A stretch of DNA of 64,000 bases from Candidatus Geocrenenecus dongiae (GTDB lineage: Archaea; Thermoproteota; Nitrososphaeria_A; Caldarchaeales; Wolframiiraptoraceae), in contig JALNLN010000005.1 in NCBI GenBank assembly GCA_023267855.1, positions 21,558-85,557 on the forward strand. Direction: 5' to 3'. The position numbers and the translations under genes are program-made. Under the pieces are notes generated by a model. It was not told where the DNA came from. It saw only the letters and a program-made list of their open reading frames with translations, and did not search any database. Shown piece by piece: positions 36,823-45,112 of this stretch. Every line of letters begins with the position of its first letter. Positions within the stretch are counted from its first letter, which is position 1.

Positions 36823-37731
36823 ATGAAGATCTTCTTAGATACTGCTGAAATAGATGAGATAAGAAGTGCTGTATCTCTAGGCGTCATCGATGGTGTAACT
36901 ACAAACCCTTCTCTAATAAAACATGCTGTTGAGAAGAGAGGTAACGTAGTAGATATGGAAGACTATATTAGAGAGATACTTGAAGTAACTCCCGGCCCCG
37001 TCAGCCTCGAGGTTATCAGTATCACTTATGAAAAGATGGTTGAAGAAGCGGTAACCATATACGAGAAATTTAAGAAGTATGGACAACCAGTTATAAAGAT
37101 ACCTGTATGTTCAAGCTTAGACGGTGTAAATAATATTTACGATGGCTTAAGAACTATTAGAGAATTGTCTAGAAGGGGAATTCCAGTAAATGCTACTCTC
37201 GTAATGTCTCCTGAACAAGCACTACTTGCAGCTAAGGCAGGAGCTACATATGTTAGCCCATTTGCAGGTAGGATAGATGACTATCTGAGAGATAGAGTGG
37301 GGATGAAGAGGGGGAAAGACTACCAGAAGCAAGACTACTACAACTTTAATCTAATGAAAAAACTAGAAAATATGATTACCGATAAAATACTTTCGTCGAA
37401 AGATCTCAGCTCTGTGAAAGAAGTCTACCTAGATGAAGAAGTTGGAAAATATACCTCGCTGTTAAATGATAATGGAGTTTACAGTGGAGTAGACTTAGTA
37501 AAATCGATAGTCACAATCTTTAGAAACTATAACTTCAAAACACAGATAATTGCTTCAAGCATAAGAAACGCTAGACAGGTTAGAGAAGTAGCAGAGATAG
37601 GAGTAGACATAGTCACAATCCCCTTCTACATCTTAAAAGAAATGCTAATACACTACAAAACAATAGAAGGTATAAACGACTTCATAAAAGATGTAGTAGA
37701 ACAATACAGAACAATATTCAAAAGAAAATAA
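36823..37731 (+). CDS. tal: Transaldolase/fructose-6-phosphate aldolase family protein with insertion
   Basis: A 302-residue TIM-barrel protein of the TalC/MipB family. MKIFLDTAEIDEIRSAVSLG and VIDGVTTNPSLI open it, the Schiff-base lysine lies in VIKIPV, and NATLVMSPEQALLAAKAGATYVSPFAGRIDD and IIASSIRNARQV are classic. Family members usually have about 215-220 residues; an extra segment of about 60-70 residues (roughly 165-230, Lys/Tyr/Asp-rich) separates two core strands. It is likely a transaldolase acting with the transketolase upstream, but fructose-6-phosphate aldolase activity is possible. Confidence 0.87.
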   Translation: MKIFLDTAEIDEIRSAVSLGVIDGVTTNPSLIKHAVEKRGNVVDMEDYIREILEVTPGPVSLEVISITYEKMVEEAVTIYEKFKKYGQPVIKIPVCSSLDGVNNIYDGLRTIRELSRRGIPVNATLVMSPEQALLAAKAGATYVSPFAGRIDDYLRDRVGMKRGKDYQKQDYYNFNLMKKLENMITDKILSSKDLSSVKEVYLDEEVGKYTSLLNDNGVYSGVDLVKSIVTIFRNYNFKTQIIASSIRNARQVREVAEIGVDIVTIPFYILKEMLIHYKTIEGINDFIKDVVEQYRTIFKRK

Positions 37732-37753
37732 ATCAAGTCCAGCGAACTAGAAC

Positions 37754-37764
37754 TTTATATATAG
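37754..37764 (+). promoter_or_regulatory. TATA box of the RNase P RNA gene
   Basis: TTTATATATAG lies about 26 bases upstream of the first base of the RNase P RNA helix P1, the spacing expected for an archaeal promoter. Confidence 0.7.
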
Positions 37765-37784
37765 AAACCATGAATATTAGATTA

Positions 37785-38088
37785 GGGCGAGCGGCGGGGC
37801 GGGTCACGGGGCACTCCCGAGGAAGTTCCTCCCCCATTAGAAGGCACGTGGCACCGTGAGGTGCTGGGGGAGACCCCAGGCAACGCATCAGAAACGAAAC
37901 CCCTCCACTTACAATGAAGATGAGACAGCTGTGCAAACTGTTGAAAGAGTGGGTGGAGAGTGGTTGAAACGGGCGGCCCACGTGGGGAAAGGCTGGGGGT
38001 TCTATGATCCTGCCTTCGGAGAGACCCCTGGAAACCGACAAGACGAATCCCGCCTAAATACAGAAGGAGGGCTACCGCCGCACGCCCC
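37785..38088 (+). ncRNA. rnpB: RNase P RNA (archaeal)
   Basis: A GC-rich RNA of about 304 bases in an AT-rich region. The 5' end GGGCGAGCGGCGG pairs with the 3' end CCGCCGCACGCCC to make helix P1. CR-I is visible as GAGGAAGTTCC near 37819, and CR-IV/CR-V as AGACGAATCC and ATACAGAAGGAGGGCTA near 38041-38073. It is the catalytic RNA that removes tRNA 5' leaders. The gene for a protein partner, Rpp29, is at 60.6 kb. Confidence 0.93.
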
Positions 38089-38479
38089 AAAATACTTTAC
38101 GAATATCAACATTTTTTGTGGCCTAGCCATCAAATGTTTTGTAAAATGATTGAAGTGTTAGCTGACTTGTAATGGTTCTCATGTGGCATGAAGCATCTTG
38201 ACCAAGTTTTTCACGGTTAATATTCTTACTCATGTTATTAGAGTCTACATTATATGTGCAAAAGATATAGGAGTTAGGGATTGTGATTGGGGACGATTAA
38301 GTAATCTTTCTTTGAGTAGGATCGTCTCCCACCAACTCTTAATTTCTCCCAATAGTTTTTCTCCAATCTTCTTCTACCGTATTTCTTAGAAGAGGCTTCC
38401 TTAAAGCTTAAGCTGGAACAAGAAATATAACTAAATGTCATAATACAGATGAGATGATAGATAAAAAAGTGAGGTGGAA
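38089..38479. other. Gene-free stretch after RNase P RNA
   Basis: No convincing gene. It contains an imperfect inverted repeat, GGGGACGAT near 38291 and ATCGTCTCCC near 38320, with about 23 bases between the arms. Otherwise it is AT-rich sequence that may include further unrecognisable debris of the decayed endonuclease next door. Confidence 0.5.
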
Positions 38480-39015
38480 GATCATGCTGATAGCATTTTA
38501 CGCTTCCTGAGATATTCCTCTAACCGTTTTTGCTTTCTCTCTATTGTAAATCTAAATGAGTTTGTAGAATCATGCTACTCAAACGTTCCGATAGAAACGT
38601 AGTATGCATCCTTTCTCCTCGTATACGCCTTTCTGTCAATTCATTAAAAAGACTCTTTTTTACATATATCCTTGGTTCAGCTGTTTTCAATTTAAGAATA
38701 TTTAAGATCTTCTTCTCAACATATTGAGGGAATTCTATATTTGTATTATAGCAATGAATACACGTCTTTAGTAATGCATCCTTCGCCATCAAAGTCTCTT
38801 CTAAGGAAACTCCTCATACATTCTTCGTAATGTTTCACGAAAAATACTATTTTATCTATGTTTATTGACTTCTTAAGAACCTCGTACAAAGTTTTCGATC
38901 TGACACTTACTAGAACATACCGTTTTTACGTAGCCTCGACCTCGCTGGCATTCTTCCAAGAATTTTCCTTAAACATGTAGAGAATTGAAAGCAGTATCTT
39001 TTTGTGAAATAAGCG
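38480..39015 (-). pseudogene. Decayed LAGLIDADG homing endonuclease
   Basis: Minus-strand translation in several frames reproduces the endonuclease at 63354-64000. The C-terminus (FTIERKQKRLEEYLRKRK) matches FTIQKKQRRLEEYLKKHK. CYNTNIEFPQYVEKKILNI matches CYNTDVQLLQYVKKILNL, and KHYEECMRSFLRRDFDGEG matches EHCEECMRSFVRGFFDSEG. An in-frame stop near HV*GKFL and shifts between frames show that the gene is dead. It lies in a non-coding kilobase between RNase P RNA and the GpgS-like gene. Confidence 0.88.
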
Positions 39016-39142
39016 GTACAATATTTTAATTTTTAAACTGTGAAAACATAAAATTAGAACTCATGTTTTTACTTATATCTTCAACATAAACTTAAATTTA
39101 TTAACTCAGATGATTTCATTATTACACGGGTTTAGAATTTTC

Positions 39143-39883
39143 ATGGATGTTACCGTCGTTTTTCCTTCCAGAAATCGGGAGAAGTATGTTGCCAGAGCTG
39201 TACGTACAGCTTTTAAGGCTAAGCATGTTCATGAAGTTATAATTGTTGATGGTGGGAGTTCTGACAATACGGTAAATATTGCTTTAAAAGAAGGAGCCAA
39301 GGTAATTATTCAAAGTAATCTGGTTTATCCTGGTAAGGGTGTAGCTATGAGGGATGGAGCTTATCTTTCATCTGGAGACATAGTAGTCTTCGTAGACATC
39401 GATATCGCTAATCTTACATCACAATTCATAGAGAAACTGTACATGCCGATAATGAGGGGGGAAGCAGAATTTGTTAAAGGATGTTTTGAGAGAGCTGCAG
39501 GCAGGGTCACAGAACTCGTAGCTAAACCTCTTCTAAGAATGTTTTATCCTGAGTTAGCTAAGTTTAAACAACCATTGAGTGGAGAGATTGCTGGTTTGAG
39601 GAAAATCTTCTACCAGGTAGAATTTGAGAATGGGTGGGGTGTAGATGTAGGCCTACTAATAGACTTATACAATAAAGGCGTAAAGATCATTGAAGAAGAT
39701 CTAGGATTTAAAGAACATGAAATGAAGCCTCTTCACGCTCTTACAGATATGGCTTATCAAGTAGCTGAAGCAATATTGAAGAGGGCTATCAGAGATAGGA
39801 AAATAGATGAAAGCTGGGCGAAGAGATACCTCTCAACTGTAGGTGAGATAGACTTAGGTATGGAAGGAAAGGGATACGCATGA
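39143..39883 (+). CDS. Glucosyl-3-phosphoglycerate synthase-like family 2 glycosyltransferase
   Basis: A GT-A glycosyltransferase of about 246 residues. VTVVFPSRNREKYVARAV and HEVIIVDGGSSDNT bind the nucleotide sugar, and VVFVDIDI is the DxD metal site. The second half, with GRVTELVAKPLLRMFYPELAKFKQPLSGEIAGLR and NGWGVDVGLLIDLYNKGV, closely fits GpgS, which forms the precursor of the compatible solute glucosylglycerate. A longer reading begins at ATG 39110; I prefer ATG 39143 because the TATA-like CTTAAATTTA ends only 10 bases before 39110. The following three genes overlap in an osmotic-stress set. Confidence 0.78.
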   Translation: MDVTVVFPSRNREKYVARAVRTAFKAKHVHEVIIVDGGSSDNTVNIALKEGAKVIIQSNLVYPGKGVAMRDGAYLSSGDIVVFVDIDIANLTSQFIEKLYMPIMRGEAEFVKGCFERAAGRVTELVAKPLLRMFYPELAKFKQPLSGEIAGLRKIFYQVEFENGWGVDVGLLIDLYNKGVKIIEEDLGFKEHEMKPLHALTDMAYQVAEAILKRAIRDRKIDESWAKRYLSTVGEIDLGMEGKGYA

Positions 39884-40542
39884 GATCTATAGTTATAGGA
39901 GGTGGTCATTCAGCATACTTCGTAATTACAACTCTGAGAGAGATAGATCCTAAGGGAAGAATAATAATCATAGAGTTTACGTCTGAGAAAATCGAGATGC
40001 TTAAGAAGACTTTCCCATACGCGGAAGCCATACAACAAAGTGTAGACAGAGTGGAAGAATATATTGCTGAAAATCGTTCTCTTATAGACGTCCTTGTATC
40101 CGCTACAGACTCAGATGCCCTCAATCTAAGATATGCTAAACACTCGATTAAGAATGAGATACCGATGGTAATCGCTGTCTTGAACAACCCCCTCAATGAA
40201 CCTATATTCATAAAAGAAAACATAAGATGTTTAATCAACCCTTATAAGATGATCACGTCTAAAGTCAAGGAGATAGTAAACAAGTTTTCAGTCAATACCG
40301 TGTACGAGTTTTCTAGAATCAATGGAGGAATCTATGCTCTAAAAATTGAGGATACAAGAATTCTACGTAAAGTCCAGAGTTTTATACTGAAGAAGAATCT
40401 TCCATTCTTTACAATATCTGTTGATGGTAAAGTGAGAGCTAGCTCTATAAAGAATATAGAGATCGGAGATGTAGTATACGTCGTATGTGTAGATAAAAAT
40501 ATTAGAGACCTTCTAGAAAAGATTGTGGAAGGTGGAAAATGA
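39880..40542 (+). CDS. TrkA/RCK-domain potassium transport regulator
   Basis: A 220-residue protein with an N-terminal NAD-binding RCK domain (IVIGGGHSAYFVITTL, then IIIIEFTSEKIEML and the SATDSDALNLRYA loop) and a C-terminal TrkA-C-like domain (about 140-215, ending GDVVYVVCVDKN). Such proteins gate potassium channels or Trk/Ktr transporters in response to nucleotides. No channel pore gene is adjacent, so its partner is elsewhere unless it acts with the downstream MscS. Start and stop overlap both neighbours by four bases. Confidence 0.85.
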   Translation: MRSIVIGGGHSAYFVITTLREIDPKGRIIIIEFTSEKIEMLKKTFPYAEAIQQSVDRVEEYIAENRSLIDVLVSATDSDALNLRYAKHSIKNEIPMVIAVLNNPLNEPIFIKENIRCLINPYKMITSKVKEIVNKFSVNTVYEFSRINGGIYALKIEDTRILRKVQSFILKKNLPFFTISVDGKVRASSIKNIEIGDVVYVVCVDKNIRDLLEKIVEGGK

Positions 40543-41276
40543 CCCCGGAAGAATATTCCCTCATGATAAGAATAATCTTCGCAGGGCTCTCCATAATTCT
40601 TTCGATATTCCTAGGCTTAAAATTAAGAGGGATAATAACGAGGAATCTAAGCAAGTTTGGTCAATCGTTTGCCTCAAAATTTGCCGAGGTGTTAAGATAC
40701 TTTCTTATAATTTTAGGGACGGTCATAGCATTCAGCATACTAAGTCTAGACGTAGTAGTACTGACAGGTATATCCATCGGGATATTCATAGTTATATTGA
40801 TAAGCATTAGAGATATACTTTCAAATTATGCTGGAGAAATCTATCTGAGAGTCAGGAGACCATTTAGTGAAGGAGACTTCATAAGAATTGGAAGATTCTC
40901 TGGTAGAGTATTATCGATAAATAGTCAAGATGTAGAGGTCGTATCTCCTGAGGGAGAAAGAATAATAATCCCGAATCAGTTCTTCCTTAGACATCCAGTA
41001 ATAAATAAGTCATCAACAATACCTACATCCATAGAGATGAAAGTAGTTTTCAAGGGGTTGGAGATCGATAAAGCTGAAGAGGCCATAACTGAAGCATTAA
41101 ACGAGATCAGACCCGAGCTCTTCGAAGATCCCAGGATAATCTCGATCAACCAGAGAAATGGTAGAGTCGAGATTATTGTACTACTCCACATAGTGAACCA
41201 GCGGAAGATAAAATGGGTGATAAACAAACTCTCCAGCGAGCTTCATAGAAGAGGTGTTGAGATTGAGATCGAGTAG
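40539..41276 (+). CDS. Small-conductance mechanosensitive channel (MscS family)
   Basis: A 245-residue MscS-type channel. Two to three N-terminal transmembrane helices (MIRIIFAGLSIILSIFLGL; YFLIILGTVIAFSILSL; the pore helix VVVLTGISIGIFIVILIS) are followed by the beta domain (IYLRVRRPFSEGDFIRIG, GRVLSINSQDVEVVSPEGERIIIPNQFF) and a C-terminal alpha/beta domain. It releases solutes on hypo-osmotic shock. It overlaps the RCK gene upstream and the HAD phosphatase downstream, consistent with a shared osmotic response. Confidence 0.9.
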   Translation: MTPEEYSLMIRIIFAGLSIILSIFLGLKLRGIITRNLSKFGQSFASKFAEVLRYFLIILGTVIAFSILSLDVVVLTGISIGIFIVILISIRDILSNYAGEIYLRVRRPFSEGDFIRIGRFSGRVLSINSQDVEVVSPEGERIIIPNQFFLRHPVINKSSTIPTSIEMKVVFKGLEIDKAEEAITEALNEIRPELFEDPRIISINQRNGRVEIIVLLHIVNQRKIKWVINKLSSELHRRGVEIEIE

Positions 41277-41949
41277 GGCCATAGTGTTAGACCTTGATGG
41301 AACACTGACGAAAGGCGGGGAAGAGAGGGTGGCTCCAGAGCTGAGGAGCATGCTCGAGCAATTTAAGAGAGATGGATGGCTACTAATATTGGCTACTGGG
41401 AGAGATAAGAAGTATCTTGAGTCTAGAGATGATTTAAGAAACCTATTTGATGGATGGGTTTGTGAAGCAGGCATCTCAATATACATTCCCTCAACAAACG
41501 ATTACAGGATATTGGTTGATGAACGGTGGCTTCAATTTATCAGTGAAGTAAAAAGGAAAGTAAAATGCGTAGTCTTCAAAGAAAATACAGTGAACCTGTT
41601 ATCCAAAGAATGTATAGGAGAAATCAACGAGATCGCTTCTAGGATCGGTGTACACTATAAGGTGCTGAATAATAAGGGTTCACTATTACTACTTCCTACC
41701 AATACTGATAAATATACAGGGTTAAATGAATTACTAAGATTAATGGATTTTCATGGATATCTGGTTGTGATCGGGGACTCGGAAATAGATATTGAGATTC
41801 TTAAGAACGCTGATTTCAAAGCTGCCCCCTCGAATGCAGACCAAGCTGTCAAAGAAATAGTAGACTATCTTTCTTCAGGAGAAGATGGTGAAGGAGTAAT
41901 TGAGATACTGAGAAATCTTAGACATAAATTTAAATTTATTGGAAAATAA
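41254..41949 (+). CDS. HAD-superfamily phosphatase, candidate glucosyl-3-phosphoglycerate phosphatase
   Basis: A 231-residue HAD hydrolase of the Cof/phosphoglycolate phosphatase-like type. Motif I is LDLDGTLTKGG, motif II is LATGRDKKYLES, and motif III/IV is VIGDSEIDIEIL. A cap domain of about 80 residues lies between. In the glucosylglycerate pathway a phosphatase removes the phosphate from the GpgS product, and this gene is in the right operon for that; the specific substrate is inference. The GTG start overlaps the MscS gene by 23 bases and follows an AGAAGAG site. Confidence 0.72.
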   Translation: MLRLRSSRAIVLDLDGTLTKGGEERVAPELRSMLEQFKRDGWLLILATGRDKKYLESRDDLRNLFDGWVCEAGISIYIPSTNDYRILVDERWLQFISEVKRKVKCVVFKENTVNLLSKECIGEINEIASRIGVHYKVLNNKGSLLLLPTNTDKYTGLNELLRLMDFHGYLVVIGDSEIDIEILKNADFKAAPSNADQAVKEIVDYLSSGEDGEGVIEILRNLRHKFKFIGK

Positions 41950-42369
41950 ATAGAAGATTTAGAGTAACCATCTTACACTATAATTCTTATCTGAAGAAAT
42001 ATGTTCTTCATTTTAGTGTGACAAGGGCCGCCATTACCATGCTAGCGATGATTACACCTACAACGGTTTCTACAAAGTTTACTGTATGAGCATATAATGA
42101 AAAATAATAAATTTTTGCTCCTACCTACTTAGTGAATGGTCATCGTTATTAACAAGTTGCATGCTGATATAGGTTTTTCCACGTATGTTCTAGCGTAAGC
42201 TGAGGCTCCGTTGACGTAGAAGAAGGCTTTCCTCCTAGCTACTGCTAACACACTTAAGCCAAGCTTGTAGTAGGGATCTGCTATAGTTAATGCTTCGCTA
42301 GGGCCCTAGACTACTCGCATCTCACAAATGTTTATACAGAATCGTTAATATTTATTAATCAATTAGGTA
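41950..42369. other. Intergenic region with debris of one minus-strand gene
   Basis: No intact gene. The minus strand holds the fragments described separately at 42008-42306. The last 40 bases contain AATATTTATTAAT, a likely TATA element for the aldehyde oxidoreductase. Confidence 0.6.
42008..42306 (-). pseudogene. Fragments of a membrane-anchored protein
   Basis: Two coding-looking fragments occur on the minus strand. The upstream one (42306 to the stop at 42129) reads ALTIADPYYKLGLSVLAVARR and FFYVNGASAYARTYVEKP. The second (stop at 42008) reads TVNFVETVVGVIIASMVMAA, a probable C-terminal membrane anchor. They are in different frames, lack a start, and are closed at the 5' side by an in-frame TAG. 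The family is unknown. Confidence 0.6.
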
Positions 42370-44205
42370 ATGGAAGATAGAAGTATGGTCCCATCTTATG
42401 GTGGTTTTATTCTCAATGTAGACTTAACTAATAAACTTGTTGAAAAGAAAGAACTTGATGAGAAGCTTTGTAAAATGTTTGTAGGGGGTAAAGGATTCGG
42501 TACAAAGCTTCTATATGATGCAAGAATAGAAAAAGCTGATCCTTTATCTCCCGATAATCTACTCATTATGAGTATTGGGCCCGGCGCTGGAACAATTATT
42601 CCTTTCACATCTAAAGTTAATTTCAACTTTAAGTCTCCTCTAACTGGATGTTATGGCGTATCGCAGATGGGTGGATATTTTGCACCAAAATTAAAATGGG
42701 CTGGTTACGATATCGTGATAGTACGTGGTAGATCAGAGAATCCCGTATACTTGTATATAGATGAGAATGGTGGTGAAATAAGAAATGCAGATTATCTATG
42801 GGGGAAGACTACACAAGAGACTGAAGAAATATTAATGAAGGAGCTGGAGCAGAAAGCAGCGGTTTTAGAAATAGGGCCTGCAGGAGAAAATCTTGTGAAA
42901 TTCGCATGTATTTGTCATGCAAATGCTTGGAGACAAGCAGGAAGAACAGGACCTGGAGCAGTCATGGGAAGCAAGAAATTAAAAGCTATAGCAGTTGTTA
43001 GTGATAGGAAAGAGGTAGCGGTAGATAATCCCCAAACAGTGCATGAACTTGTTGAGGAGATTCATAAACATATTAGAGAAGATCCTGTGGGAACATTAGC
43101 AGAGAATTATAGAAAGTATGGGACCCCTAGAATGGTTGAGATAGCCAATGAGCTCCACTTCTTCCCAACTGGATACTGGCGTGACGTATACTTTGAAAAA
43201 TACAAGAAAATAGGACCAGAAGCAATGGCTAAATATATTGTCAGTAATAGAACATGTTGGAATTGTCCATTTGCATGTGGTAAACTAATTGAGATAAAAG
43301 AAGGACCTTATGCTGGAACTAGAGTAGAAGGACCTGAATATGAAACTATTTATGCTTTTGGTGGACTTTGTAAAATAGATAGTATTGAAGCTATCGCTAA
43401 GATAAATGAGCTATGTGATCTATACGGTATCGATACCATGACTATGGGAAACGTTGCATCTTTTGCAATAGAAGCTTATAAACTTGGAAAATTAAAATTA
43501 GAGAAAGGTGTAGATTATTCTGACCCAGAAGGTGTAATCCAGTTAATTGAAAAAGTCGTGAAAAGAGAAGGAGTAGGAGATCTTCTTGCTGAAGGTGTCA
43601 GATATGTGGCAGATACTCTAGGTCTCACTGATTTAGCTATCGAGAGTAGAGGGCTTGAACCCGCAGGATACGATCCAAGAAGCTTACCGGGAATGGCGTT
43701 AGCTTACGCTTTAAGTGATAGAGGTGCATGTCATCTAAGATCTGTAATGTATGCTGTTGATATGTCTGGGAAAGTTGAGAGATTTGCTATATCTTCAGAG
43801 AAGGTCTCAATATACATAGACAATGAAGATAGATACAACGTGTTTGATTGTATGGTCTTATGTAGATTTAGTAGACAAGTTTTTACATGGGATAAGCTAG
43901 TGAAGATGGTTAAAGGTCTTACAGGATTCAACTATGATATAAATAAACTAAAAGAAGTTTCTCAAAGAATACAAGCCTTATCCAGATTATTTAATCTAAA
44001 ATGTGGAAGTAAATGTTCAGAGGACACAGTATCTAAAAGATTTATGACTGAAGCAGTAAAAGTTAATGATAGATTGGTTACAGTAAATGAAAAAGAATTA
44101 CGGCAAGCTATTAATGAATATTATCAGAGAAGAGGGTGGGATGAGAAAGGCACTCCTAAAGAAGAAACTTTAAAGAACTTAGGATTAACTGATAAGACAT
44201 CTTAA
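42370..44205 (+). CDS. aor: Aldehyde ferredoxin oxidoreductase (tungsten/molybdopterin enzyme)
   Basis: A 611-residue AOR-family enzyme that oxidises aldehydes to acids with ferredoxin as acceptor, using a bis-pterin tungsten cofactor. The N-terminal domain has GGKGFGTKLLYD and SIGPGAGTIIPFTSK, pterin contacts include GPGAVMGSKKLKAI, and the 4Fe-4S cysteines are in TCWNCPFACGK with a later cysteine in FDCMVLCRF. GPEYETIYAFGGLC is also characteristic. The ATG is close to a TATA-like element, consistent with a leaderless message. Pterin-type AOR subfamily (AOR, FOR, GOR, WOR) is not assigned. Confidence 0.93.
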   Translation: MEDRSMVPSYGGFILNVDLTNKLVEKKELDEKLCKMFVGGKGFGTKLLYDARIEKADPLSPDNLLIMSIGPGAGTIIPFTSKVNFNFKSPLTGCYGVSQMGGYFAPKLKWAGYDIVIVRGRSENPVYLYIDENGGEIRNADYLWGKTTQETEEILMKELEQKAAVLEIGPAGENLVKFACICHANAWRQAGRTGPGAVMGSKKLKAIAVVSDRKEVAVDNPQTVHELVEEIHKHIREDPVGTLAENYRKYGTPRMVEIANELHFFPTGYWRDVYFEKYKKIGPEAMAKYIVSNRTCWNCPFACGKLIEIKEGPYAGTRVEGPEYETIYAFGGLCKIDSIEAIAKINELCDLYGIDTMTMGNVASFAIEAYKLGKLKLEKGVDYSDPEGVIQLIEKVVKREGVGDLLAEGVRYVADTLGLTDLAIESRGLEPAGYDPRSLPGMALAYALSDRGACHLRSVMYAVDMSGKVERFAISSEKVSIYIDNEDRYNVFDCMVLCRFSRQVFTWDKLVKMVKGLTGFNYDINKLKEVSQRIQALSRLFNLKCGSKCSEDTVSKRFMTEAVKVNDRLVTVNEKELRQAINEYYQRRGWDEKGTPKEETLKNLGLTDKTS

Positions 44206-44527
44206 TCTCTGCAACTGTTTTTCATAATAGAATCTATGACACATCTAAGATTAATGAAAATAACCATCAACTAAGATTAAGATTCCTGCAGAAACTTTCT
44301 TAAACACATGTTACATGTACTATGTCTTCGCTTAACAATATTCTTTCTTCCATTTTGATGAAATATTTTTGTTTTATCTTTACTGATAGCTAGTGAAGGT
44401 ATGAGTATTTTTCTTCAGACCGTAGTTTATCTGTATTTCAAATTAGGCTCTACCTATTTTAGGATACTATGTTTATGTTAAAGTAAATACATGCTTTTTA
44501 TATAGAAGTTTTATCTTTAAATATTAG
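44206..44527. other. Long gene-free leader upstream of the TetR gene
   Basis: No coding potential seen. The AT-rich sequence ends with TTTTTATATAG (about 44496-44505), the probable TATA box of the TetR gene, about 25 bases before the operator. Confidence 0.55.
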
Positions 44528-44541
44528 ACCGACCAGTCGGT
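44528..44541 (+). promoter_or_regulatory. Probable TetR operator (autoregulation)
   Basis: ACCGAC-CA-GTCGGT is a perfect 6+6 inverted repeat with a 2-base centre, of the kind bound by TetR-family dimers. It lies eight bases before the TetR start codon and about 25 bases after the TATA box, so a bound dimer would cover the transcription start. Confidence 0.82.
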
Positions 44542-44548
44542 ATATAGA

Positions 44549-45112
44549 ATGACCCACTCAACAAAAGAAAATATAATTAAAGCGGCGTTGGAACTATTTT
44601 CTCAACATTCTTACTATAAAGTATCTTTGAAAGATGTTGCTGATAAGGCTAATATCTCGAAAGGTGCGTTATTTCACTATTTTCCAACTAAGCTTGATCT
44701 CGCTGAAGCAGTTATGAAGAAGATACTTGAAGAAATAGAGAAAAGTGTTAGGGATGTTTTCTCGATACCTATAGATGATCATGAGAAACTTAAGAGGTTG
44801 ATAGATTTAGCTATAGAGAAGGTAGAGCTCGGTAAAAATAATATGCGTTCTCTAGATTTTATCTCAGAGATATGTAGAGAACTTTTCGAGAATGGTCGTT
44901 ACAGTTTTATAGAAGAATATTATAAGAAGTTGAAAGATCTTCTTGCCAGCTTGTTTAGGAAAGCTAGAGTTGTTAATTCAGAAGTGAGAGCAGTGCTTTT
45001 CATGATAACTCTAAATGGGTTAATCCATTACAGTTTCTTTTATCCAAAACCAATTGAAGAACATCTTCTCAACGATCTTAAGAAAGAAATAGTGGAGGTA
45101 ATGTTCTCATGA
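44549..45112 (+). CDS. TetR-family transcriptional regulator
   Basis: A 187-residue repressor. The N-terminal DNA-binding domain has IIKAALELFSQHSYYKVSLKDVADKANISKGALFHYFPTK (split as HTH helix pair around residues 10-48), the hallmark of the family. The C-terminal ligand-binding domain is all-helical and divergent. The stop overlaps the start of an ABC ATPase gene, and a palindromic operator lies directly upstream. It therefore probably represses itself and the downstream ABC system; the inducer is unknown. Confidence 0.92.
   Translation: MTHSTKENIIKAALELFSQHSYYKVSLKDVADKANISKGALFHYFPTKLDLAEAVMKKILEEIEKSVRDVFSIPIDDHEKLKRLIDLAIEKVELGKNNMRSLDFISEICRELFENGRYSFIEEYYKKLKDLLASLFRKARVVNSEVRAVLFMITLNGLIHYSFFYPKPIEEHLLNDLKKEIVEVMFS

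Noticed and set aside
37733-38149. Open frames of about 100 codons across 37.7-38.1 kb
   Set aside because: They coincide with RNase P RNA, whose helices and conserved regions explain the sequence.
38198-38389. 63-codon plus-strand frame
   Set aside because: Composition is not protein-like and it lies in a region of decaying sequence next to the dead endonuclease.
44360-44425. Possible C/D box sRNA (TTGATGA ... CTGA)
   Set aside because: The first half looks right but no acceptable C' or D box follows, and the would-be guide is almost pure A/T.
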